From the NCBI GenBank assembly GCA_009767595.1, contig VSDK01013833.1, forward strand, positions 291,896 to 355,895: a stretch of 64,000 bases of DNA. Direction: 5' to 3'. Numbering within the stretch: the stretch's first letter is position 1; each line of letters begins with the position of its first letter. The position numbers were made by a program, and so were the translations under genes. Of the stretch, positions 34,901 to 45,959 are shown in pieces. Below the pieces are notes generated by a model, which was not told where the DNA came from, made no database searches, and saw nothing but the letters and a program-made list of their open reading frames with translations. This DNA is from Symbiodinium kawagutii. Lineage: Eukaryota > Sar > Dinophyceae > Suessiales > Symbiodiniaceae.

Positions 34901-36123
34901 CCTGACTTTGCAAAGCCTCCAAGATCTTGATCGCGTTGGTCTCTCATCCTTGTCCCAAGATGCATTTCAGATTGGGCTCTTGCTAATAGGTGATTTCTGG
35001 AAACGCTTCATTCACGATATGGACAGATTTCCATTCAAGTTGTTTTCCCTGCTGGATTCAAAAACACCGGAGGAACTTTTGTCATGGTATTCCAGGACAA
35101 AATCACAAATGGGAACGTGCAAGCAGTGCGTTGATGTTGAATTCAGTGCCCCAATCATGGTGTTCCTTGAGGAGGGGCAGATGAAGGGTGAACTCCTTGC
35201 CAGATTGCAATCAGTACAAGAGTTTTTGAAGGACATTTCCATTTTTGTGCCAGTCAGTGCGGATCAAGTTGAATGCGTCCATGGGTTGCATCAAACCCTG
35301 TTCCATAGGTTCAGGGGACAAAAGCCTAGCGCTGAGGCTGCCCAACAATCAGGCCTATGGAGCACCATCACTGGTGCATACAAACGTTTTTTCCATTTTG
35401 CATGGGGAGACATGGGCGATCCCCTAGTGCGACACAGACTCAAGCGCTTTGGAATGAAAGGCGTCAATCAATATTCCAAAGATGGTGAGCGTACTCAGCC
35501 TGGGAAAAGCGCTTGCAAGTGGAGTTTCCAGGATTTGGGCGTTATTTGCGATCAGCCGACTGACAAGGTTGCCAAGGTTCCAAAGAAACTTTGCGGTCTC
35601 TTGTCACATCGAAACCCTCTTGGTTGTGGTCAGCACCGGTTGTAGTGTGATGGTTTGACATGGAATTCACATTGCGATGTTTCACTTACTTCAATAGCTT
35701 ATTTACAGTTTCCAAACTTTTTAAATTTCAAAGCATCAACTATTACTAGACTCTATAATGATTTAACTGATTCTGTTAGTTATTTAATTTAATTTGTGGA
35801 TATTGATTGCAATTTTCAACCCTGACTTGAAACCTTGCAGTAAGTAAGTCCTGGAAAACATATGTTCGTGACAATGCTGAATGAAAGGGAGAACCATTTG
35901 TTTGCGTCCCTGCTTTTTCATGCATGCAGTGTAAGTCATGTGTCAGAAGATGGATGGTTTTTGCTTGTCGATCCTGCACGCGCTGCTGAATGCCCGATGA
36001 GTGCGGTGGCCAGCTACATGTGACCACAGCATGTTTGTATTTTACCATGGGTGTGTTTTTTTTCCAATTTTTGGTGGCTCCATTTTAGAGGCAGTTATCC
36101 AATGTATGATGTATGTATGTATG

Positions 36124-36154
<31 letters not shown>

Positions 36155-39100
36155 GTATGTATCTATGTATCTATGTATCTATGTATCCATGTATACATAT
36201 GTATTTATGTATGTAACGTATATATATATATATATATTCTACCCTCTTCAACATGTTCATGTGCGATTTCTTTCATGACCGAAGTTTAGACTATATCATT
36301 ATATCATCCATTTCATTTCTTTTTAAGAAAGCAAATGAAACCACGAATAGGTCCCCAAACCATGCCTTTGGGGACCTATCGTTTTTGGTTTGTTTTCATG
36401 CCCATGTTGTGGTAACCACTTCAAAATGCAACAACTCAAGGCTTCTTGATATAAAAATGCTTTTGCCATCGTTTTATATCACATATTATCACTTACGTTA
36501 CATACATAGATCATAATACAACATACAGATAGCAGTGGTTTTCAATCTAATTTAATGAATTTTTGTTTCGGATATTATCATTTCATATACTGGACTAGAT
36601 GTGGTCTAGTTGCTTCAATTCTCACCGGGACTTTTGAATAGCTGGTGGTTTTCTGTGTGGTGTGGTTTCCACCCGCCTGTGAGGTTGGAATGTTTTCCAG
36701 CGAAAATGGTTCGAATCAAGGCAGCTCAGCCCTGATGACTGGAAGAAAGAAGTCAAACTTTGCTCTCGCAAGTGGAGATCCCTAAGTGATGCGAGCCGTG
36801 AACCTTACGAGGCCGAGGCTGCGCATGAACAGTGCTTGAGGGATGAGGCAATGCTGCAACGATTTGCTTGCAAAGCCGATCGGACAGATGCGCTCGATGA
36901 AGATGCCTGTTCGTTGGCCAATCCTCCACTCAAAAAGAACGCATTGAGTCACATTTCCCAGTCAAGGACGATTCAGTCTTACCAACATTTCCGCAACCAA
37001 AGCCAAAACCTGTTCAATCTTTGGAACGGCGGGATTGCTGATCCTCAAGGTTGCCTTCAGCTGGATCACATCGACTTGAAAACCAGCTACGTTGATCTGG
37101 AACAGAAATGGAGCCATGCCCTGAACACACCTGTGGAATCAGTGCTGTCGCCCGAGAATGATGCAGACTGTCACCATGAAGTTTGCCACGAGCTTTACGG
37201 CAGCTGTTCGAAATCACCCCATGTGAAGTTGGCGTGCCAATATGTGCGAGCTATGAACCAGGCTTTGTCAGAGGGATTCCTGGGCAGTTTTCATTCACAG
37301 TACAACCCAATTGCAATATTTTTTCCATGGGGCTAAGAATCAGTGGCTATATAAGTGTTTTTTGTTATGTGTGTTGTAGTACTCAATATTTAATGTATTA
37401 ATAATTATATATATATATATATATAGTCTAGACGATAAACTAGTTCACATGTTGTGTGGCTTTATTTGCCTCAGTTGTTTCAATTCAGTCTTTTCAAAAG
37501 CTCACAATTTGGAGCTATTGATCCTTTGCGTATTGAGATTGATCTCACATTGGTCTTCGTTTGGGACAGATATATGATTTGTGATGTATCAATTCCTGAT
37601 CGCTCAGCGTGTTGTTGCCGCTTTTCATCATTTTTCTTCGTCATTTGCCAGAATGGATCATTTTAAGTAACTATATAAATGATGCAGTCCAATGTTTCAA
37701 CCCAACAATTGGACATGATGATATCGCCAACATTTGAAATTCGCAATTTCCTTTCACTTAAGTTTGATTGCAGCCACACGTTTCTTGGACATTAGTTGAC
37801 TAAGGAAAGCTCAAGCAAGGTTCGCTGGTTGGCTTTGTTTTGCGGCATCACATTCGCTACGTGTTCATCGGACCAGTGACAAAGAAGCCTCACATGCAAG
37901 TTCTCCTGGAAGGCATTCCGTCCGTTGCTGGTGATGTTGCAATTTGTGACCCTGGAAAGCAAATGTATCTGGTCTTAGCAACGGGAGGGCCAGGAAGGGA
38001 TGTGTATGATATGACAAATATTATTTGGAGCAATGTTGGCAACCAACGTATGCAGAATATACGATGTAATTGATAGAAATTATAAGTTATAAGTTAGAAG
38101 TTAGAGAAGTTGTAAATGTTAATTTAGAACTAACTTCTGACCTAGAACTTGGAACGTATGGTAGTTGAATATCTTAGACTTTTTGATGTGATATCATACA
38201 CACATGTGCGTGTGTTCTGGTTGTTGGGTTTTATTATATTTTGGTACTTATATACAGCTTTTCCATAACAAAATTCAGATTGCAAGGATTGTCATGTAGG
38301 CCTTGGCGCGCCAACATTTACCAGCCACTGTGCCATTGACCATTTCTGTGATTCACGATTCCTCACAATCCAAACCACTTCATCTTGTTTGGGAGCAGCC
38401 CCAGTGTAAGATTTCATCCATGTGCACAGCACTGCCAGTGACACAAAATCTGAGGTTGTGGTGCACTAGTCACCAGTTCTTCCAGGACATTTTTGCGAAG
38501 CATGGTCCTTTGAGCTCTTTATCGTTGAAAGTGTTTGACTACATTTTCCGTACCAATGAACCAAGTTTGTCAGTACAAGTTTTGAAAGAGAGCTGCGCAA
38601 AATTTTGCCTGGATGCAAAACCTGTGCGAGGGCATTGCAAGAAGCGCAGTAATGTGCTGCCATTCGGCCTGAAGCTTCCTGCCAGAAAGAGGGCCAAACG
38701 AACAGGCCCGTCCAACAGGAATGAATTTTCCAAAAAGGATGTGGCAGCTTCCAGCAGTGTTCAGAAGGACATTGAGCAGGCCCTGCACATTGAGCCTTCG
38801 CCCCATCCTGAAACTGAAGATTCCGACTTGGAGTCCAAAACCGCCAAGTCGAATTCTAGTTCATCCAACACCACTGGGTCTGATTCAGGCGCTGAATCTC
38901 CGGACTCTGATACAGAAGGGGAGCCTTTGCCCCTGGACACAGATCATCGCCAGGAGGAGAACGCAACAAGGGCAATCTTGCGAAGCCATGCTGAGCTCGA
39001 AACAACGGAGTCTCACAGCTCAGCGCCTGCTGCCCCCTCTTTCATTGCTGAGAATCAGCAAACAGCAAATCAGGCTAAGACTCAGTGCCAACGTGATGTG

Positions 39101-39400
39101 GGTGTGGTTGATATTGGGGTGCAAATTGCCCCAAAACTAGCAACATGTCGCCATTGCAGCCAGAAGATTTCCAGAGGTGCAACAAGAATTGCGTACTCTT
39201 TTTCGAAAGTGAAGTTTTTCGGATGGATCCATTTGGATTGTTTCAAGTCGTACCTGGAATCCATGGGTGGAAGCAAAGTCCAAGCAGTATCTTTTCTGAC
39301 GAATTGGCTGGAGAGTCAGGGTCGTGAAGGCCACCCACCTGACAGGATAGCTGGACTGCGGTCATTGGTGGCAGAGCTCTCCAATGTTAACAGCAGCTGA
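31966..39400 (+). CDS. Seven-exon, about 1449-residue protein with an HMG box and a C-terminal PARP-like zinc finger
   Basis: Proposed exons: 31966-33409, 34220-34583, 34844-35484, 35841-35875, 36701-37283, 37820-38001, 38300-39400. Their summed length is 4350, a multiple of three, and each junction keeps phase; donors are GT or, after exons 2, 4 and 5, GC. Exon 1 starts at ATG (or from the AG at 31980) with a Ser/Asp/Glu-rich segment, then a globular region of unknown family (ITWDSLKTNGAVLKGLR, RCAIHQVAIVRK, FPGYWSSIVRLGHLFE). The HMG box spans exons 4-5 at about residues 817-871 (SKSWKTYVRDN | RKWFESRQLSPDDWKKE, RKWRSLSD, EPYEAEA). The last exon is Ser/Asp-rich, then CRHC at about 1366 and a WIHLDCF about 25 residues on, the spacing of a PARP-type finger. 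HMG boxes bend DNA, so DNA binding in the nucleus is likely. The middle part could be a transposase relative; that is speculation. Confidence 0.75.
35876..36700 (+). other. GC-AG intron that interrupts the HMG box
   Basis: Exon 4 ends CGT GAC AAT and the intron begins GCTGAA; it ends tgttttccAG at 36700. Joining the two exons restores a recognisable HMG box, which is the best evidence in the window for a non-canonical donor. The intron hosts an ATGT/ATCT microsatellite and a hairpin-bearing dispersed repeat. Confidence 0.75.
36068..36440 (+). repeat. Dispersed repeat, copy 1: microsatellite plus 13-bp perfect hairpin
   Basis: Starts with GGTGGCTCCATTTTAGAGG, contains a (ATGT)/(ATCT) tract at about 36103-36210 and a perfect inverted repeat, ATAGGTCCCCAAA (36347-36359) and TTTGGGGACCTAT (36367-36379) around the 7-base loop CCATGCC. 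The same order is found at 47393-47720. Confidence 0.9.
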
Positions 39401-40871
39401 GAGTTTGGCGGTGCAGAAGAATGAGCAGCCTGAGTGTTACAGTTTTGGCAATGTATTCGTACCATTCATTTGTAGTCATCATAGTCTCATAGTCATAGTC
39501 ATATTTGATATGATATGCTTATATCACAATAGTCTAAAAAGATATATATATATAATATTTACCATATGTAATGTACATGTTTTTTATGCATGCATATATT
39601 TGATAGGATTCTATGAAGGGATGGTGTGAAATCTGACACGTCAATTATTTTTTCGCATTGGAAACATGAATCCAATAGCCTCTATTATAGCCTCATTAAC
39701 TGCACATGCAGCCAGCTTATGCAAACTAACAAGAATGTATGTAGACATGCAAGCATGCATGTATGTAACATGATATTTCATTACGCATTGCACAAGTGTA
39801 GTGAAGAGCAGCCATTCAAAAATTGTTTCAATAGGCATATCATTGGCGTATCACCTTGCCATACCCAAGACATATGTGACATATGGATGGTATACGACTA
39901 TTTCCCTGCTTTCATTTGCTTTGATTTTGTGACTGGTTCGCGCTTGTGCAGTTGCATGCAGGCTCCTGTTGACTTTTTCCTACATGGCCGAGATGGAAGC
40001 ACAGTTTTTGGGCTTGCAGAACCGAGCTTTGGATGCAATTTGGCTTCGAAGACAAACTTCCTGGGAATGGATTTTGTCATGTGATTTCAATTGGTGTCAG
40101 TGTTTTTGATTTCTGAGTCATGAGTCATGAGTCAAGAGTCAAGAGTCATAAGTTACGTAAGTTTACATAAGTCACAAGTATGTAATATGTAACTTATGCA
40201 ATTTGATTGTTGCGTGAGGGATAGGATAGGATGCGTTCTTGGAATGCAAGTATGAAAGTTTTCCAGACATCATAGCATTGATTGATCAAGTTTGTTCAGA
40301 AATATATTTCTGATGCAGTTGATTGTTTAGTTGGAATTTTGGCGTTTCTGTACACTTGTATGTGACTGGACTGTATGTGCATGCATCAAGGAGTTTGATT
40401 TTGCAAGGGTGTTAGATAAACAAATGACAGGACATTGTAAAGTCTTTGATGCCGCAGCACCCGTGCCGTGAAAACAGTTGGTCAATCTTGAAAGTGTTGC
40501 ATTCAGCTGAGGAGCTCTGACCCGTCCTTCAAACGATATCACATCAAGATTTTGCGATTGAAGTACTTGATCTTGTTTGGCAGCTCTTTTCTTTTAAGTT
40601 GTGCTTGTGTTGTTTTTGAATGTGGCTGGTCATATTTGGTCATGTTGTTTGGGCCAAGGAATTTCAGTACGCCTGGACCGCACTTGGGTTTTTATTTCAA
40701 ATGAATATCAAAAGTTTTTTGAAATGGGGACTGAAATATTCAACCAGTCAAGTTTCATTGGTAACATATGTCCAACCACAACATAACATTCATTCACCTG
40801 TCCTTTTCAAATTCTACAAAGACATTGTAGTCGCATCTCTAGCCATGATTGTGTCATTCCCATGTTCCAAG
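39401..40871. other. Intergenic or 5' intronic DNA, no firm exon
   Basis: AT-rich. A stretch at 39961-40080 after tgcatgcAG is open in two frames (one reads AEMEAQFLGLQNRALDAIWL) but neither is recognisable. No methyltransferase PCQ or ENV motif was found here. Confidence 0.4.
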
Positions 40872-43800
40872 CCAAGGAGCGCGCACTTTGGCAGCCCAAA
40901 CTTCAGGCAAAGAGCGTACATTGTTGGCGCGCGGATGGACGTGTGCGCCCAACATGACCTGGAGGCAATCTGCAAGTGGATACGAATCCACTGCCCCAGT
41001 GTGCATGAACGGGCGACGCTGTCAAGCTGTCCCTTAGCTGCTTCATTCCCATGAAGATTGTTAATGGAGGTCCAGTCATGACTCATGCTATGCATGTTCA
41101 AATCTATTTTTGCTAATTTGATTTTCATGCCTCGCCGCCAATGCGTGTACTTTGACACAAGTAAGGTTCAGATGCACATATCATGAGAGGGCCACATGGT
41201 TTTGCGTGAAGAAATGGTTGGTTCGGGATTTGAAATTAGCACACACTCACATGTTTTCAATGGTTCACCATGAGCCCAGCATCATCTAACACTTTCCAAC
41301 GTGTAATGATTAATGATATGATATGATGAAATTCAAATGAGGTGATAGGTTTTGTTCTATGTGATTTTTTGAGCTATATTTTATATTTCATATTATATTT
41401 GAGTCAACCACATGCAAGAGTATCATGATAGATGAGATGTCATGTTTTGAAGAGATGGTATCACATGTGTTTTTCAAAAGCGTTTAAATGGTAAATGATC
41501 ACATCAGGACTGTCACATATGTCGAGTCAAAGATGTGATATACAAGATGTACATATCATATCAAATCATCATAGCATACAATCATATGAATCATATGTAT
41601 GGATGTATACACATGTGTTTATATTTCAAGTTCCTGCGTTAAACTATGTCTATTATTTTTTGGGCATGCATGCTGGCTTCATGTTTGTGTTAGCCAGTTT
41701 GTTCCAGACAGAAGCCATGTTGTTTACCTTGTTTTGTGAAGCGGACAAATCAAGTTTAAGTTCGGCATACATGGAGATGTTCTTGCTTTGCATTGTCATT
41801 TCAACCAATGCCTGAGTCGACATAAGGTTGGAACCACTGCTTGCAGCTTCAGCATGAGTTGTGTCAACCACCATGTTCCAAGGACTGATCTGGGGTGATC
41901 TGGGGCTGAGGTGTGGTACCCTATGGTTCGCATCGCAGCTTCATTTGATGGGTGTAGATCCTCCCCCAGAACGGTTCTGAACGGTTCTTGGGGCTAATTT
42001 CCGAATGTGTTCGACATGTTGGGGAGTCCAAAAAACTGTCCAGGAACGGTTCTAACCGGTTCCTGGGGCTAATTCCCCAGTGTTCCCAACGTTCCCGGGG
42101 GGTTCGAACATCTGCTGTTGCTTCATCGTCCCAGGACAAGGGATGGCGAAGCAAGGAATCGAAATCAAAGGAAAAACACATGCTCAAAGAGCTGGAGATC
42201 CTGGGTGGTGGATGGGGGCCCTATTGCTCTACACTCTCTCGAGCTGACCGACAGAAATTGAATTGGCGAGAAAGAACGAAAGTGGATGTGGAGTATGCCA
42301 GGATGTATGGAACGAAGGAGCCGGTCATGTGCTGGAGTGGGTTTAAGTCATGGTTGCCCTGGCCCTAGCCATAATCATCGTTGAGTTGAACCATTAAATC
42401 AGTCATGAGTCATGGAGTCATGGACCGCTTCTCAAGAATGATGTCAAACACAATTGATTTCTTTTCAAAGTCAGAGTCAGCATCATAGTCATTATCATAC
42501 TCTCTCACAGAGTCCTAGTTTCACAATGGTTGAATGAGTTGCTAGTTAGTTCAAGTTCTCATTGAGGTCATGACTATGTAAGCTTTTGATCTTTATGAAT
42601 TTATGAATGATTATTCTTTTTTAAAAACATAAGTAGAATTGGCCATATCTTGTTTATATAAATAAGCAATATACTCTTATTTTACAGTATAACAAGGGTG
42701 TTTCCGGAACCGTTCCGAACCGTTCTGGGCATCATTTGTTCAAGAATTCCCGTAGTTCCAGAACCGTTCTAAATAGTTCTAAATGGTTCCTGGGGTCGGA
42801 ACCGTTCAGAACCGTTCCTGGGATTTCATAAAAACATGCCTCGGAACCGTTCAGAACCGTTCCTGGGAACCCCTATATATACCTTTTTTTTGTTATGTTT
42901 TTAACTTAACTTATAACTTATATTTTAACTTAACTTATAACTTAACCATTTTTATGACTTATATAACTTATAAGTTATAAGTTGTAAAACTATAATTGAT
43001 AGATTTAAAATTTCTAGTTTAGCCTATAGCTTGTTGCTTCTAGTTTTTGAATTTATACCATATATAATTTACCGACTTTTCTAACAGCTTGTAACAGAGT
43101 TGTTTCAACTCATAATCTGAAAACATTCAAGGTTTAACTCACAACTTATGACTCACTTATAACTTAGTACTTCAGGCGTATAAACTGATAACTTGGAAAA
43201 ACCTTTACCATTTATCTTGATTCATATGTTTCAATCTACTAGATCGGGAAAGAGGCATTGCATAATATGATTTAAAGTGAAACTATGGCATCACTTAAAC
43301 AGGTTAGAGTTCAAACATACAATCAATTGCTATGCTCTAATTTGTAATGTGAATCTAATTTGTTACATTAACAAAATATAACCACCATGGACCATAGCCA
43401 TGCCAGTGTCATATTTGCATTGACGCAAATAACAGAGTTGGCGACTTAATCGCAACTTATGATAGCTGATGTTTTTCCCACGAATCAAATGAGGTCACCC
43501 TTGTTAGATGACCACTGGTCCCGCACACAGATTTCAAAACTGAATAGTAGATTACCATTGAACCACTGACCGGTATGCTATATGCTTATTAAATGGTTTT
43601 CCAGCTCAGAGCCAGAATGATACAGCAGGTGCAAGGCCAATCATGATTTCACAATCGCACCCATCAGCCCCCAAGCTTCTCGTACAAACGCTTTAGTATT
43701 CAGTATTCCTGTAGTTATGTTGCTACCATGCATGTATGAAAAGTGACATAGCAACTATGACTATGCTTTCATGCTCGCAAGCAGCTTCCCACGTGTGAAG

Positions 43801-45350
43801 CTGCAGCAGGAAACTGTGCCAATGGGGCTGGACGTCTTCATTGATGTTGCCAGCATGGGGCTGAGTGATTTTGCTATTTCAAGTTCGTTGCTTGGGTATT
43901 GCCTGTGACCAATGTAGCTTCATTCAAAAACTGTTCCTGTATGTTGGACGAATTTGATTATACATCACCATATCCCATATTTTATATTTAATGATATTTA
44001 TGTTTTTCAAAATGAATATCAGTATATCAGTATATCCTGTGCTACATGCTGTTTTGCCGTGTTGCCGATCTTGATGTGGCCGAGGATCCAGTTCGAATGG
44101 CATGGGTGTCTACCGCGACGGCACTGGAGCCGCTTTCACCACGCAGATGAAAATGTTCCATTTGGGCAGACGTACCTTCCTTCCTTCTGAGGCTGTTCTA
44201 CCACATGCATTTCTTTCACCCATGAGGTGTTGTTTTTCGAGACAGTGCTTAAAGTATGACAGTCTTATACATGGCGTGTTGTTAGCTTGGCGTCAGGTAC
44301 TTGCAGTAACAGTAGCTACATGTGGAAAGTCGCAATAACGAAGACATCCGCCATGACAGTGTCTCGAGTTCAGCGTCAGAGTCAAGACCGTCAAGATGAT
44401 AATATATATTAGTATCATATAGATATATTGATATTTGTGTTTGCCCTTATTTACTTCCCTTTTACATATTGGTCCAAAACTTGTTTTCTAGTATTGCCAG
44501 TATTGCTATCAATTTGCGAAAAAACCTGGAAGGTTATTACGTTGTAGGTCTGAGCAGGTTTGACAATTCTATTCTTGGGAACTACTGTATCTTCTCAAAC
44601 CTGGTCCAGGCCTTGCTTGCTGGTCAAGGCCTTGACCCCTGCGACTTTCTCTTTACTGAAAGAGATTATCGACTGTATAACCGACTTGCTGGAAACTGCT
44701 GCACCTCCAGCGTTTTGGGCGCGGTAGTGACTGGGCTCCTCTTTGGCGTCCTTTACACCGGGAAAGACGGGCAGCTACTTAGCTTGTTTTTATTGCAGCA
44801 TCGATTGCTTGAGTTGGGATCATCTTGATGAGATCTCTGATCTCTGACTCAAATGTTGTCTTCAATCTTTTGGACACGGTGTTCACTTGTGTGTGTGGAT
44901 GGGTATGGGTGGGGTGAATTGGGTTCGGTTCTTTTGTGGATGAGGCATCTTTTGTCAGCGTCGCGAATGCCTCCCACCCCATTGGAAGTCAACGAACCTG
45001 AGTCAGAACAGGAGCACTGCGAGGACCCCTTGGGAGTTTTGTGTGCCTCATGAGTTGTCAGAATTCATGCAGGATCGCAGGATTGTAAACCTGAGCTGAC
45101 TCGACTGTTCATCAATTAAACAGTACAGTAATATTCCAAAATGCATGCCATGCACCGATTCCGTGAAGCAAACCATCCGGAATGCAAATGTAAGAATAAT
45201 GTTTCCCCAGCCATGGCATTTGCCAAATGTTTTCATTTCACATTGCAGGATGAGAGTGCTGGCTCAGTTGCCAGTGGTGATGATGGTTGCACAGAGCACG
45301 CGAAGGCTGGGCCTTTGCCGGTTGGGACGCTGCATTGCACTTGGCTGTAA
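40872..45350 (+). CDS. C5 cytosine DNA methyltransferase-like gene, C-terminal half in at least five exons
   Basis: Candidate exons: 40872 to about 41020, 42135-42323, about 43782-43880, 44092-44191, about 44560-44770, and a possible last exon 45249-45350 with a TAA stop. Exon 1 reads AHFGSPNFRQRAYIVGAR, which fits motif VIII of C5 methyltransferases (family pattern GVPQxRxRxxIIG). The exon at 44092 has FHLGRRTFLPSE, similar to motif IX, and the next has LLAGQGLDPCDF then YNRLAGNCCTSSVLGAVV, similar to the QGF and GN of motif X. The two exons between fit a target-recognition region (ELEILGGGWGPYCSTLSRAD; PRVKLQQETVPMGLDVFIDV). These enzymes transfer methyl from S-adenosylmethionine to cytosine in DNA. 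I could not find motifs I, IV (PCQ) or VI (ENV) upstream, so the gene may be 5'-truncated, a remnant, or have exons I missed. Confidence 0.5.
41955..42115. repeat. Cluster of GAACGGTTC palindromic repeats, group 1
   Basis: Three related copies: CCCCAGAACGGTTCTGAACG then GTTCTTGGGG at about 41965-41995, AGGAACGGTTCTAACCGGTT with CCTGGGG at about 42041-42068, and a shorter GTTCCCAACGTTCCCGGGG near 42081-42099. Each is an imperfect palindrome able to fold on itself. Located in a candidate intron of the methyltransferase-like gene. Confidence 0.8.
42324..43781. other. Candidate intron, AT-rich
   Basis: Holds the second GAACCGTTC cluster and a run of AACTTATAACTTA words at 42900-42985. No coding evidence. 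Confidence 0.4.
42700..42875. repeat. Cluster of GAACCGTTC palindromic repeats, group 2
   Basis: Several copies of GGAACCGTTCAGAACCGTTC followed by CTGGG, at about 42706, 42799 and 42842, plus decayed versions between. They are the complement of the group at 41955-42115 and sit about 600 bases away. Confidence 0.8.
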
Positions 45351-45959
45351 TTAAGATGACAGCGCTATGTAAAACTATTGTAGATGAATTAATATGTGAT
45401 GTAAGTGGACTTGGGGTCATCAGTCCTGACCTGGAGTGTTGTGAATAAAAAGAAATTGATCGATTTCAGCAAGTTAGTTTCTTACTAAATCGGTTATCTT
45501 TTCACGTGAGCATATTGACACATGTGTACAGTACATCAATTTTGGGGTGTTGATTCATGTTTCCTCAAGATTAAAATGATCTTTGATCTTGACAGCCCTC
45601 TTGCCCACGGCCAGAGGTTTTATCCCCATGCGTTTAAATAGTGTATTGTATTGTTTGCCTCGAGTCTACATGGCCAACGGGCATGATGATATCATAGAGC
45701 TAGATCTACATTCTGTCAAGACCATGTTTGATTCATGGTATTTGATGCTACCTTGAGTTTTACTTTGTTTTGATCTTTCTCCTTGCCTTGCGTACCTCTC
45801 GTGTCCCCCCTTCTCAAGTAGCGATGGTGTAAGTATTTCACATGCAGCTCATTCGCCATTGTTTGTGGACTCAACGATGAAGCTTGCGTCGCTGCCTGTG
45901 CAGTTTTAGGCTAGCGCATATCCATACAGCGTACATGGCTTGCATGATTTACATTGTAG
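45351..45959. other. Non-coding spacer
   Basis: AT-rich, no supported gene. Confidence 0.4.

Noticed and set aside
36051-36278. Tyr/Ile/Ser ORFs (and similar at 47355-47619)
   Set aside because: Translations of ATGT/ATCT microsatellites inside the dispersed repeat.
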